DNA from: Streptomyces sp. NK15101
GTDB lineage: Bacteria; Actinomycetota; Actinomycetes; Streptomycetales; Streptomycetaceae
NCBI RefSeq assembly: GCF_020400725.1
Contig: NZ_JAINVG010000067.1
Coordinates: forward strand, 1-43,015
Length of the DNA: 43,015 nucleotides
Reading direction: 5' to 3'
The notes below the pieces were generated by a model. The model did no database searches and was not told where the DNA came from. It saw nothing but the letters and a program-made list of their open reading frames with translations. How positions within the stretch are numbered: the first letter of the stretch is position 1; each line of letters starts with the position of its first letter. The position numbers and the translations under genes are program-made. Shown one piece after another: positions 7,577 to 15,279 of the stretch.

Positions 7577-7894
7577 TCACCAGATCACCGTCGCCCCGAG
7601 GACGGCGAGTGCGATCGTGCACACCGTCGCGAGCAGCGCGCCCCGGTGGGAGAGCGGGAGCGGCCGCGCCGCGCCCAGGGAGCGGATCCGGCGGTGCGCC
7701 ACGGCCAGGAACGCGACCCACACCAGGGCCGAGAGCGCGAGGCCGGTCAGCTCCCGCGCCGTGACCTCGTCGCTGACCACGAGCTTCACGGCGAGCACCG
7801 TGACGACCGTGCACGACAGGGTCGTACGCCGCCACGCGAGTCGGGTCCGCTCCGGCTGGAGCCCGGGATCCCGGGCCTCGTCGGCCGAACTCAC
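7577..7894 (-). CDS. DUF202-family membrane protein (second of pair)
   Basis: A 105-aa protein starting at GTG 7894, whose GTGA overlaps the stop codon of the upstream DUF202 gene by 4 bases, a sign of translational coupling. It has the family signature QPERTRLAWRRTTLS and three predicted membrane helices (VVTVLAVKLVV; LSALVWVAFLAV; LLATVCTIALAVLG). The molecular function of DUF202 proteins is not established. The start is chosen from the overlap, as the frame itself stays open far upstream on the opposite face of the neighbouring gene. Confidence 0.85.
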   Translation of the reverse strand: MSSADEARDPGLQPERTRLAWRRTTLSCTVVTVLAVKLVVSDEVTARELTGLALSALVWVAFLAVAHRRIRSLGAARPLPLSHRGALLATVCTIALAVLGATVIW

Positions 7895-8286
7895 CGCCCG
7901 GCCCAGCCGAAGACGACGAGCGCCACCATCGCGAGGGCCACGGCGGCCACCGAGAGGCTGAGCAGCGCAGGGAACCGGGACACCGGCAGGTCCTCGTTGC
8001 GTCGCATCGCCCGTTCGCAGCGCATCCAGTGGTTCACCGCCCGCAGGGCGCACAGCACACCGGCGGCGAGCAGCGCGAGCGCGAGCCCGACGCGCACGCC
8101 CCAGCGCAGGTCCGGCAGGAACTGGTCGACGGCGAAACCGCCGCCGACCAGGGCGAGCGCGGTCCGGATCCAGGCCAGGAAGGTCCGTTCGTTGGCGAGG
8201 GAGAAGCGGTAGTCGGGCGTCTCGCCCTCGTCCCGGATCCGCTGCGGCGCGAACCACAGCCGCAGGCTCTGCACGAAATCGCTCAC
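7891..8286 (-). CDS. YidH-like DUF202 membrane protein (first of pair)
   Basis: A 131-aa inner-membrane protein of the YidH/DUF202 type. Key segments are the RFSLANERTFLAWIRTALALVGGG signature near residue 30 and three hydrophobic helices (ALVGGGFAVDQF; GLALALLAAGVLCAL; LLSLSVAAVALAMVALVVF). ATG 8286. It is coupled to the smaller DUF202 gene that follows. Paired DUF202 genes are common in actinobacteria and may form a hetero-oligomer; what they do is unknown. Confidence 0.88.
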   Translation of the reverse strand: MSDFVQSLRLWFAPQRIRDEGETPDYRFSLANERTFLAWIRTALALVGGGFAVDQFLPDLRWGVRVGLALALLAAGVLCALRAVNHWMRCERAMRRNEDLPVSRFPALLSLSVAAVALAMVALVVFGWAGR

Positions 8287-8355
8287 GTGTGCACCCTAAC
8301 GGCCGGATGATCGGCCCGCCCGGCACCGGCTTCCGGGCCCGCTCTACGCAGGCCC

Positions 8356-8874
8356 TCAGCCCGCCCGCAGCAGCTCGTACGCGGCGAGGCCGTCCGGCAC
8401 CCACTCCCAGGCGCCCGCCGTTCCGGGCAGCCGTGCGGCCAGCTCCTCGTCGGTGAGGAAGCCGTGCCAGGCGACCTCCTCCACCTGCGGGCTGACCGGC
8501 AGTTCGCAGCGGACCTCGTAGACGGCCGACCACCACTTCCCGGCCACGCCCCCGGAGTCGTACAGGAACCGCGTCACCGGTTCGGGGCGGGGCAGCCCGG
8601 ACACGCCGAGCTCCTCCTCGGCCTCCCGCAGCGCGGCCTCGTCGTAGGACTCGCCGGCGCCGACGACCCCGCCGACGAACATGTCGTACAGGGAGGGGAA
8701 GACCAGCTTCGTCGGCGTCCTGCGGTGGACGAAGACCCTGCCCTCGGCGTCCCGGACCCGGATGAAGACGCAGCGGTGGATCAGGCCCCGCGCGTACACC
8801 TCGCCGCGCGGAGCCTGCCCGATCACCCGGTCCTGCTCGTCGACGACGTCGAGGATCTCTTCGGAGGCGCTCAT
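8356..8874 (-). CDS. NUDIX hydrolase
   Basis: A 172-aa NUDIX protein. The NUDIX box GGVVGAGESYDEAALREAEEELG is complete, with the REAEEE metal-binding core. The N-terminus (EILDVVDEQDRVIGQAPRGEVYARGLIHRCVF) is of the type shared with YfcD-like hydrolases and isopentenyl-diphosphate isomerases, so a nucleoside-diphosphate-linked or small diphosphate substrate is likely, but none can be named. It lies 30 bases downstream of the hydroxysteroid dehydrogenase gene on the same strand and may be cotranscribed with it. Confidence 0.9.
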   Translation of the reverse strand: MSASEEILDVVDEQDRVIGQAPRGEVYARGLIHRCVFIRVRDAEGRVFVHRRTPTKLVFPSLYDMFVGGVVGAGESYDEAALREAEEELGVSGLPRPEPVTRFLYDSGGVAGKWWSAVYEVRCELPVSPQVEEVAWHGFLTDEELAARLPGTAGAWEWVPDGLAAYELLRAG

Positions 8875-8904
8875 GCGCCCATCAAATCACCGTGCGGGAA
8901 ACCG

Positions 8905-9669
8905 TCACTGCCCCATGACGTACTTGACCGTCGGGCCGGTGGTCCAGCCGCCGTCCACGGCGAGCTCCGCGCCCGTCACGTACGAGGCGGCGTCCGAGAG
9001 CAGGAAGACGACCGCGCCCGCGATCTCGTCGGCCTCGCCGACCCGGCCCATGGGCGTGTTCGGGTACTTGCCCTCGCCGCGCTCGATGCCGACGGAGGCC
9101 GTCATCGGGGTGTAGGTCATGCCGGGGTGGACGGAGTTGACGCGGATCCCCGCCGTGCCGAGCTCCACCGCGCCGATCTTCGTCAGGCCGCGCACGCCCC
9201 ACTTGGAGGCGCCGTATCCGGCGGTCAGGGCCAGGCCCATCAGGCCCGCGGCCGAGGAGATGTTGACGATCGAGCCGCCGCCGGCCTCCTTCATCGCCGG
9301 GATCGCGGCCTTCATGCCGATGAAGACACCGGTCAGGTTGATGTCGAGGACCTTGCGGAAGTGCTCGACGGACTCGCTCTCCAGGAACGCGCCGGTCGAG
9401 ATGCCGGCGTTGTTCACCAGACCGTGCAGCCCGCCGAACTCCGCCACCGCGAAGGCGACGGCCGCCGCCCACTCCTCCTCGGAGGTCACGTCGTGGTGGA
9501 GGAACCGGGCCCGCTCTCCGAGCGCCTCGGCGGTGGCCTTGCCGTCCTCGTCGAGCACGTCGGTGACGACGACGTTCGCCCCGGCGGCCACGGCCTGCCG
9601 GGCGGCCTCGGCGCCCAGGCCGCGGGCGCCGCCGGTGATGAGCACGGTCTTGCCGGAGAGGTCGTTCAT
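8905..9669 (-). CDS. 3alpha(20beta)-hydroxysteroid dehydrogenase-like SDR
   Basis: A 254-aa classical short-chain dehydrogenase. It resembles, from memory closely, the 3alpha,20beta-hydroxysteroid dehydrogenase of Streptomyces hydrogenans/exfoliatus (EC 1.1.1.53): the start MNDLSGKTVLITGGARGLGA, the VHPGMTYTPMTA segment and the end TGPTVKYVMGQ look the same or nearly so. The catalytic residues fall at S139, Y152 and K156, the same numbers as in that enzyme; GGARGLG is the NAD(H) loop. The reaction would be reversible oxidation of 3alpha- or 20beta-hydroxyl groups of steroids with NAD. It follows a TetR gene by 59 bases, and the divergent FAD dehydrogenase supports a steroid-handling module. 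The natural substrate in this strain is not shown by the sequence. Confidence 0.9.
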   Translation of the reverse strand: MNDLSGKTVLITGGARGLGAEAARQAVAAGANVVVTDVLDEDGKATAEALGERARFLHHDVTSEEEWAAAVAFAVAEFGGLHGLVNNAGISTGAFLESESVEHFRKVLDINLTGVFIGMKAAIPAMKEAGGGSIVNISSAAGLMGLALTAGYGASKWGVRGLTKIGAVELGTAGIRVNSVHPGMTYTPMTASVGIERGEGKYPNTPMGRVGEADEIAGAVVFLLSDAASYVTGAELAVDGGWTTGPTVKYVMGQ

Positions 9670-9692
9670 GAGAGGTCCCTTCGGGATCTTCA

Positions 9693-9725
9693 GGCTTGGG
9701 GGCTTGGGGGCTTGGGGGCTTGGGG
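9693..9725 (+). repeat. Four 8-bp repeats (GGCTTGGG)4, G-quadruplex motif
   Basis: Four perfect head-to-tail copies of GGCTTGGG, followed by one more G, occupy half of the gap between the TetR stop and the dehydrogenase start. The + strand contains four runs of four to five G separated by CTT, a textbook G-quadruplex pattern on the template strand of both flanking genes. Confidence 0.85.
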
Positions 9726-9728
9726 TCT

Positions 9729-10358
9729 TCAGACGCTCCGGGGCTGCGCGGCCCGGAGAAGCGCGGTGGTGGTCTCGACGAGGTCGGCGAGGAAGAGCGG
9801 CTCGTCCGTGAGGGGCTCGGTGCCGTCGAGGTACTGCCGGGCCCGGTCCGCCATCGCCGCGCCCACCACGGTCAGCGCCAGGTCGAGGCGCTCCAGCAGC
9901 AGCGGCTCGGGCAGTCCGTCGGCGGCCAGACGCTCCGCCATCCGCTCGATCAGGCGCCAGTAGGCGGTGCCGGCGAGCGTGGGATGGGGGGTGCGGGTGC
10001 GGACGCCGCTCTCGTGGCTGAGCTGTGCGGAGATCCGCAGACAGCGGCGGCCCCGGTCGGTGCGCAGCTCGCTGGCCTCGGCGGTGACGAGCACGCCGAC
10101 CAGCTGCGCCAGGTCGTCGCCCGCGTCGCCGAGGAGGGGGGCGAGCACCTGTTCCGTACGGGTCTGGCGGCCGGCCATGACCGAGTCGAGCAGCCCGGCG
10201 CGCGAGCCGAAGTGGTACTGCACCGCGGAGGGATTGGCCTGTCCGGCGAGTGCCACGACGTCCCGCAGCTGTGCGCCGTCGACGCCCTGCGCGGCGAAGA
10301 GCTCCTCCGCCGCGCGGATCAGTTTCTCCCGGGTCTCGGGTCCTGACGTCCTTGCCAT
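9729..10358 (-). CDS. TetR-family regulator of the steroid-type module
   Basis: A 209-aa regulator. The N-terminal helix-turn-helix (LFAAQGVDGAQLRDVVALAG, then NPSAVQYHFGSRAGLLD) is of the TetR type, and the C-terminal domain carries long helices suited to a hydrophobic ligand. It is first in a minus-strand unit with the hydroxysteroid dehydrogenase and probably the NUDIX gene, and divergent from the FAD dehydrogenase at 10441. Two different dyads in the 82-bp intergenic region (10369-10383 and 10412-10427) are the likely binding sites for it or another regulator. A steroid ligand is an inference from the neighbours. Confidence 0.9.
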   Translation of the reverse strand: MARTSGPETREKLIRAAEELFAAQGVDGAQLRDVVALAGQANPSAVQYHFGSRAGLLDSVMAGRQTRTEQVLAPLLGDAGDDLAQLVGVLVTAEASELRTDRGRRCLRISAQLSHESGVRTRTPHPTLAGTAYWRLIERMAERLAADGLPEPLLLERLDLALTVVGAAMADRARQYLDGTEPLTDEPLFLADLVETTTALLRAAQPRSV

Positions 10359-10368
10359 GCCCTCATGT

Positions 10369-10383
10369 TAATGCTCGACATTA
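10369..10383. promoter_or_regulatory. Dyad TAATG-CTCGA-CATTA, candidate TetR operator
   Basis: Perfect 5-base arms around a 5-base centre, 10 bases upstream of the TetR start. The AT-rich dyad stands out against its surroundings and overlaps where the TetR gene's own -10 (TAACAT on the minus strand) would lie, which fits autorepression. Confidence 0.55.
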
Positions 10384-10404
10384 GAAAACGGGAAGGCCGG
10401 ACGG

Positions 10405-10433
10405 TTGACTCGATACATCCGTGTATCCAAGAT
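10405..10433 (+). promoter_or_regulatory. Promoter with embedded dyad GATACA-TCCG-TGTATC
   Basis: TTGACT (10405-10410) and CAAGAT (10428-10433) are spaced exactly 17 bases, a good vegetative promoter. A perfect dyad with 6-base arms (10412-10417 and 10422-10427) fills the spacer, the classic position for a repressor. Transcription would start about 10440, at the ATG of the FAD dehydrogenase. Confidence 0.65.
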
Positions 10434-10440
10434 GCGGTCC

Positions 10441-12096
10441 ATGTCCTACGACGCTGACGTGATCGTGATCGGGGCGGGCCTCGCCGGCCTCGTCGCCACC
10501 GCCGAGCTGGTCGACGCCGGCCGCTCCGTGATCCTCCTCGACCAGGAACCCGAACAGTCCATCGGCGGCCAGGCCCACTGGTCCTTCGGCGGCCTGTTCC
10601 TCGTCGACTCGCCCGAACAGCGCAGGATGCGCGTCAAGGACAGCCACGCCCTGGCCCTGCAGGACTGGTTCGGCACGGCGGGCTTCGACCGCACCGAGGA
10701 CCACTGGCCGCGGAAGTGGGCCGAGGCGTACGTCGACTTCGCCGCCGGCGAGAAGCGCGCCTGGCTCCACGCGCGCGGGGTGCGCTTCTTCCCCGTGGTC
10801 GGCTGGGCCGAGCGCGGCGGCTACGACGCGAACGGCCACGGCAACTCCGTGCCCCGCTTCCACATCACCTGGGGCACCGGACCCGGCCTCGTCGCCCCCT
10901 TCGAGCGCAGGGTCCGCGAAGGCGCCGCCCGAGGCCTCGTCGACCTCCGCTTCCGCCACCGCGTCACCGGCCTCGGCCGCACGGCCGGAGCCGTCGACAC
11001 CGTCTCCGGCGAGGTCCTCGCCCCCTCCGCCGCCGCCCGTGGCACCGCCAGCAGCCGCGAGGTCACCGGCGCCTTCGAGCTCCGCGCCCAGGCCGTGATC
11101 GTCACCTCCGGCGGCATCGGCGGCAACCACGACCTCGTCCGCGCGCAGTGGCCCGCCCGGCTCGGCACCCCGCCGGCCCGACTGCTCTCCGGCGTTCCCG
11201 CCCACGTCGACGGACTGATGCTCGGAATCGCCGAGAAGGCCGGCGCCCGCCACATCAACCGCGACCGGATGTGGCACTACACCGAGGGCATCGAGAACTG
11301 GAACCCGATCTGGGCCCGGCACGGCATCCGCATCCTGCCCGGGCCCTCCAGCCTCTGGCTCGACGCCACCGGCAAGCGGCTGCCCGTCCCGCTCTTCCCC
11401 GGCTTCGACACGCTCGGCACCCTCGAACACATCATGCGGACCGGCCACGACCACACCTGGTTCGTCCTCGACAAGCGCATCATCGGCAAGGAGTTCGCGC
11501 TCTCCGGCTCCGAACAGAACCCCGATCTCACCGGCAAGTCCGTCCGCGACGTCCTCGGCCGCGCCCGCGCCGACGTACCGGCACCCGTCCAGGCCTTCAT
11601 GGACCGCGGCGTCGACTTCGTCGTCGAGAACGACCTCTCCGCCCTCGTCCGCGGCATGAACGCGCTCACCGAGGAGCCGCTCATCGACGAGGCCGCCCTG
11701 CGCCGCGAGATCACCGCCCGCGACCGCGAGATCGCCAACCCCTTCACCAAGGACCTCCAGGTCACGGCGATCCGGGGCGCCCGCAAGTACCTGGGCGACA
11801 AACTGATCCGTACGGCGGCGCCGCACCGCATCCTCGACCCCAAGGCCGGCCCGCTCGTCGCCGTACGCCTGGGCATCCTCACCCGCAAGTCCCTCGGCGG
11901 CCTGGAGACCGACCTCGACTCCCGCGTCCTGACGGAGGGCGGCGAGCCCCTGGACGGCTTGTACGCGGCGGGGGAGGCGGCCGGCTTCGGCGGCGGCGGA
12001 GTCCACGGCTACCGCTCCCTCGAAGGCACCTTCCTCGGCGGCTGCGTCTTCTCGGGCCGGGCGGCGGGCCGAGCGGCGGCGAGAGCCGTCGGCTGA
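10441..12096 (+). CDS. FAD-binding dehydrogenase, ketosteroid-dehydrogenase-like (Rv0785 type)
   Basis: A 551-aa flavoprotein of the FAD_binding_2 / 3-ketosteroid-delta1-dehydrogenase superfamily. It has the FAD motif VIVIGAGLAGLVATAELVDAG near the N-terminus, an AVIVTSGGIGGNHDL segment, and the C-terminal FAD-closing motif DGLYAAGEAAGFGGGGVHGYRSLEGTFLGGCVFSGRAAG. It most resembles the mycobacterial Rv0785 group, which is usually annotated only as FAD-binding dehydrogenase. ATG 10441 is preferred because the promoter at 10405-10433 puts the transcript start there (leaderless); ATG 10432 and TTG 10405 are in frame but fall in the promoter. The adjacent hydroxysteroid dehydrogenase suggests a steroid-like or polycyclic substrate; this is inference. 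Confidence 0.88.
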   Translation: MSYDADVIVIGAGLAGLVATAELVDAGRSVILLDQEPEQSIGGQAHWSFGGLFLVDSPEQRRMRVKDSHALALQDWFGTAGFDRTEDHWPRKWAEAYVDFAAGEKRAWLHARGVRFFPVVGWAERGGYDANGHGNSVPRFHITWGTGPGLVAPFERRVREGAARGLVDLRFRHRVTGLGRTAGAVDTVSGEVLAPSAAARGTASSREVTGAFELRAQAVIVTSGGIGGNHDLVRAQWPARLGTPPARLLSGVPAHVDGLMLGIAEKAGARHINRDRMWHYTEGIENWNPIWARHGIRILPGPSSLWLDATGKRLPVPLFPGFDTLGTLEHIMRTGHDHTWFVLDKRIIGKEFALSGSEQNPDLTGKSVRDVLGRARADVPAPVQAFMDRGVDFVVENDLSALVRGMNALTEEPLIDEAALRREITARDREIANPFTKDLQVTAIRGARKYLGDKLIRTAAPHRILDPKAGPLVAVRLGILTRKSLGGLETDLDSRVLTEGGEPLDGLYAAGEAAGFGGGGVHGYRSLEGTFLGGCVFSGRAAGRAAARAVG

Positions 12097-12206
12097 CGGC
12101 GGGGGCGCGGCCAGGAGGCGGCCGACGGGGCCCCGCCCGGCATGTGGTGCGGGTCACGCCCCGGGCCCTTCGTGTCGCGGGCCGCCCCGCTGCCCAGGAT
12201 GAGGCC

Positions 12207-13091
12207 ATGGAGACAGGCATCGCACTGCCCCAGTACGGCACCCATGCCCGCGCCGACCTCGTCGCCGCCTTCGCGCGTGACGCCGAGGAGGCCGGATTCG
12301 ACTCGCTCTGGGTCGGCGACCGCGCCCTCACCCCGGTCGTCCCCAGCGACCTCTATCCGGGACACACCCCCGAGAACCCGTACCCCCACCAGTACAAGAC
12401 CTTCCTCGATCCGCTCACCGTCCTCACCGTCGCCGCCGCCGCGACCGGCCGCGCCCGGCTCGGCACCAGCACCCTCAACGGCCCCTGGTACCCGCCGGTC
12501 CTGCTGGCGCGCTCGCTGACCTCGCTCGACCGGGTGAGCGGCGGGCGCCTCGACGTCGGTCTCGGAATCGGCTGGCTGCGGGACGAGTACACCGCCGTCG
12601 GTGCCGACTTCCACCGCCGCGGAGCCCTCCTCGACGAACTCCTCGACGTCCTCCACGGCACCTGGACCGAGGAGGAGTTCGGCCACGAGGGGCCGCGGTG
12701 GACCATCCCCGCCTCGTACGTCGGCCTGCGCCCCGTCCGCCCCGCCGGTCCGCCCGTCTACCTGGGCGGCTTCAGCCCCGCCGCCCTGCGCCGGGTCGGC
12801 CGCCGGGCCGCCGGCTGGGTCGGCGCCGTGCTGCCGCCCGACGTGGCCGGGCACCTGTGGGACGAGGCCCGTCGCGCCGCCGAGGACGCCGGCCGCGACC
12901 CGGACGCCCTGCGCCGCGAGATCCGCCACAACCCGGCACCGGGCGCCACGGCGGAGTCCGTCGCCGCCGTCCTCGCGGGCGTCCGCGAGACCGGCGCCGA
13001 GGGCTGCTTCGTCGACCTCCAGCAGTGCGTGGACGAGCCGGGCGAGGCCCTGGAGCTCGGCGTGGAGGTCCTCTCGCTGCTGCGCGGCTGA
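12207..13091 (+). CDS. LLM-class F420-dependent oxidoreductase
   Basis: A 294-aa luciferase-like monooxygenase-fold protein: METGIALPQYG start, FDSLWVGDRAL, the SGGRLDVGLGIGWLRDEY motif near residue 110, and PPVYLGGFSPAAL. This class in actinobacteria mostly uses F420H2 or FMN to reduce or oxidise small organic substrates; the substrate is unknown. CAGGAT at 12195-12200 is 6 bases before the ATG and no good ribosome site is seen, so the mRNA may be leaderless. It lies 110 bases downstream of the FAD dehydrogenase and could belong to the same module. It ends at a strong hairpin facing the gluconate genes. Confidence 0.88.
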   Translation: METGIALPQYGTHARADLVAAFARDAEEAGFDSLWVGDRALTPVVPSDLYPGHTPENPYPHQYKTFLDPLTVLTVAAAATGRARLGTSTLNGPWYPPVLLARSLTSLDRVSGGRLDVGLGIGWLRDEYTAVGADFHRRGALLDELLDVLHGTWTEEEFGHEGPRWTIPASYVGLRPVRPAGPPVYLGGFSPAALRRVGRRAAGWVGAVLPPDVAGHLWDEARRAAEDAGRDPDALRREIRHNPAPGATAESVAAVLAGVRETGAEGCFVDLQQCVDEPGEALELGVEVLSLLRG

Positions 13092-13098
13092 ACGCACG

Positions 13099-13134
13099 GG
13101 AGCCCCGGACGTCCCGCAGGACGTCCGGGGCTCC
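13099..13134. terminator. Perfect 16-bp bidirectional hairpin
   Basis: GGAGCCCCGGACGTCC (13099-13114), loop CGCA, and its exact complement (13119-13134), 8 bases after the oxidoreductase stop and before the converging gluconate permease. No T-tract. Confidence 0.75.
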
Positions 13135-13153
13135 GGCGTGGGCCCGGGGGGCC

Positions 13154-14551
13154 TTACAACACCAGCGACAGCAGCAGGACGAACACGATGCCGACGACCG
13201 AGATGATCGTCTCCATCACCGACCAGGTCTTGATCGTCTGGCCGACGTTCATGCCGAAGTACTCCTTCACCAGCCAGAATCCGGCGTCGTTGACGTGGCT
13301 GAAGAAGAGCGAACCGGCACCGATCGCGAGGACGAGCAGCGAGACCTCACCGGTCGACATGCCCTCGGCGAGCGGGGCCACCAGGCCGGCCGCCGAGATC
13401 GTCGCCACGGTGGCCGAGCCGGTCGCGAGCCGGATGGCGACCGCGATCAGCCAGGCGAGCAGCAGGGCCGGGATCGACCAGTCCTTCGAGAAGTCGAGGA
13501 TCATCTGGCCGACGCCGATGTCGATCAGGGTCTGCTTGAAGCCGCCGCCCGCGCCGACGATCAGCAGGATGCCGGCGATGGGGGCGAGGGACTTCTCGAC
13601 GGTCGAGTTCAGCCGCTCCTTGGTGAAGCCGGCCGCGCGGCCCAGGGTGAACATGCCGACTATGACGGCCGCGAGCAGCGCGATCAGCGGCGAGCCGATG
13701 ACGTCGGTGACCTTCTGCACGCCGTTCTCGGGATCGTCGACCACGATGTCGACGAGCGCCTTGACCAGCATCAGGACGACGGGCAGCAGGATGGTCGCGA
13801 CGGTGGCGCCGAAGCCGGGGCGCTTCTCCAGGTCCTCGGAGGGCCGGGTCGGGATCATCTTCTCTGGGGCCTGGATGTCCACCCAGCGGGCGGCGTACTT
13901 GGAGAAGACCGGACCGGCGATGATCACGGTCGGGACGGCGACGACCAGGCCGAGCGCGAGGGTCACGCCCAGGTTGGCGCCGACCGCGTCGATCGCGACG
14001 AGCGGGCCGGGGTGCGGCGGGATGAGGCCGTGCATCACGGACAGGCCGGCCAGGGCCGGGATGCCGATCCGCATCAGCGAGTAGTTGCCGCGCTTGGCGA
14101 CCATGAGCACCACCGGGATCAGCAGCACGATGCCGACCTCGAAGAAGAGCGGCAGGCCGATCACGGAGGCGATCAGGACCATCGCCCAGGGCATGGCCCG
14201 CTTGCCGGTCTTCGCCAGGATCGTGTCCACGATCTGGTCGGCGCCGCCGGAGTCGGCGAGCAGCTTGCCGAGGATCGCGCCGAGCGCGATGAGCACGCCC
14301 ACGCCGGCCACGGTGTTGCCGAGTCCGGTGCTGAAGGACTTGATGGTGTCCGCGAGCGGGGCACCGGCGAACGCGCCGAGCGCCAGCGAGCCGATGGTCA
14401 GCGCGAGGAACGCGTGCAGCTTGAACTTGGTGATGAGCAGGACGATGACGGCGATGCCGGCGAGCACGGCGATCCCGAGCTGGGCGTTGCCTGCCGAGGT
14501 GATCGGTTCGGCGGCGTCCGCTGCCAGGATCTCGACGCTGAGACTGGTCAC
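13154..14551 (-). CDS. gntP: Gluconate:H+ symporter, GntP family
   Basis: A 465-aa integral membrane permease with about 12 hydrophobic segments. Family landmarks include LIALGAILGKLLADSGGADQIVDTIL near residue 90, the GLPLFFEVG motif, MHGLIPPHPGPLVAIDAVGANLG, and LATGSATVATISAAGLVAPL. GntP-family permeases bring gluconate or related sugar acids in with protons. It is encoded 46 bases downstream of gluconokinase on the same strand, and the pair faces a divergent GntR gene, which together make the function convincing. GTG or ATG start around 14551 (...VTSLSVEILAADAAEPITS) is the family's usual short polar N-terminus. Confidence 0.93.
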   Translation of the reverse strand: MTSLSVEILAADAAEPITSAGNAQLGIAVLAGIAVIVLLITKFKLHAFLALTIGSLALGAFAGAPLADTIKSFSTGLGNTVAGVGVLIALGAILGKLLADSGGADQIVDTILAKTGKRAMPWAMVLIASVIGLPLFFEVGIVLLIPVVLMVAKRGNYSLMRIGIPALAGLSVMHGLIPPHPGPLVAIDAVGANLGVTLALGLVVAVPTVIIAGPVFSKYAARWVDIQAPEKMIPTRPSEDLEKRPGFGATVATILLPVVLMLVKALVDIVVDDPENGVQKVTDVIGSPLIALLAAVIVGMFTLGRAAGFTKERLNSTVEKSLAPIAGILLIVGAGGGFKQTLIDIGVGQMILDFSKDWSIPALLLAWLIAVAIRLATGSATVATISAAGLVAPLAEGMSTGEVSLLVLAIGAGSLFFSHVNDAGFWLVKEYFGMNVGQTIKTWSVMETIISVVGIVFVLLLSLVL

Positions 14552-14597
14552 GGTGGTGTCCTTCGTACGGGCAGGGTGGGGGCGGGGCGGGGGAGGG

Positions 14598-15122
14598 TCA
14601 GCCGGTCAGGCCGCGCAGGGCGGCGACCGCGCGGGCGGTGATCTCCTCCGGGGTGCCGGAGACGTCGACGGCGACGCCGGCCTCGTCGTCCTGCAGGGGT
14701 TGCAGGGTGGCGAACTGGGAGTCGAGGAGCGCGGTGGGCATGAAATGGCCCTTGCGTGCGGCCATCCGCCCCTCGATCAGCTCCCGGTCACCGGTCAGAT
14801 GCAGGAAGACGACTCCGGGCGCGGCGGCACGCAGCCGGTCCCGGTAGGCCCGCTTGAGCGCGGAGCTGCTCACGACCCCGCCGAGCCCGGCCCGGCCGTG
14901 CGCCCACTCCCCGATGGCGTCGAGCCACGGCCCCCGGTCGTCGTCGTCCAGCGGGATGCCGGCCGACATCTTGGCGACGTTGGCCGCCGGGTGGAAGTCG
15001 TCGCCCTCGGCGTACGGCAGGCCGAGCGCCTCCGCGACCAGCGGACCGATGGTGGTCTTGCCGGTCCCGGCGACGCCCATCACGACGACGACCGGGGGAG
15101 CGGTGAGGGGGGTGGTGCTCAT
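14598..15122 (-). CDS. gntK: Gluconokinase
   Basis: A 174-aa small kinase that phosphorylates gluconate to 6-phosphogluconate, feeding the pentose phosphate pathway. The P-loop GVAGTGKTT is at residues 15-23, followed by AEGDDFHPAANVAKMSAGIPLDDDDRGPWLDAIG and the SSSALKRAYRDRLR segment, all diagnostic for GntK. ATG 15122. It is first in the operon with the permease. The upstream 157-bp gap holds three dyads that are probable targets for the divergent GntR regulator. Confidence 0.95.
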   Translation of the reverse strand: MSTTPLTAPPVVVVMGVAGTGKTTIGPLVAEALGLPYAEGDDFHPAANVAKMSAGIPLDDDDRGPWLDAIGEWAHGRAGLGGVVSSSALKRAYRDRLRAAAPGVVFLHLTGDRELIEGRMAARKGHFMPTALLDSQFATLQPLQDDEAGVAVDVSGTPEEITARAVAALRGLTG

Positions 15123-15185
15123 GGGGGGTGCCTCGCTGTCTTCGTCGACATCGATTCGGTGAATCCGTCGCGCTCATGAAACCCA

Positions 15186-15204
15186 TTGGGTACGACGTAT
15201 TCAA
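15186..15204. promoter_or_regulatory. Dyad TTGggTAC-GAC-GTAttCAA, GntR operator candidate
   Basis: TTGGGTACGACGTATTCAA shows two-part symmetry (TTG/CAA and TAC/GTA) about GAC. Its GTAC/GTCGTAC-like core recurs in the next dyad. It lies 64-82 bases upstream of gntK. Confidence 0.5.
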
Positions 15205-15216
15205 GAGGCTGTGACA

Positions 15217-15233
15217 TAAAAGTCGTACTTTTA
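15217..15233. promoter_or_regulatory. Dyad TAAAAGT-CGT-ACTTTTA, GntR operator candidate
   Basis: Perfect 7-base arms and a 3-base centre, the most AT-rich stretch in the gntK-gntR interval. The GTnnnAC core fits the FadR/GntR operator form. Likely site for repression of gntK-gntP. Confidence 0.65.
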
Positions 15234-15241
15234 ATTCCCGG

Positions 15242-15253
15242 GTGTGATCACAC
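15242..15253. promoter_or_regulatory. 12-bp palindrome GTGTGATCACAC upstream of gntR
   Basis: Perfect palindrome 27 bases before the gntR ATG, overlapping where the -35 of its promoter would lie (possible -10 TAGGCT at 15267-15272). It resembles CRP-type as well as GntR-type sites; autoregulation is a guess. Confidence 0.5.
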
Positions 15254-15279
15254 GGACCCGCGCGCATAGGCTGATCACC

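Noticed and set aside
10441..12096. Calling the FAD dehydrogenase a 3-ketosteroid-delta1-dehydrogenase (KstD)
   Set aside because: Overall layout matches the superfamily, but its blocks fit the Rv0785-type group better and I could not place the KstD catalytic tyrosines.
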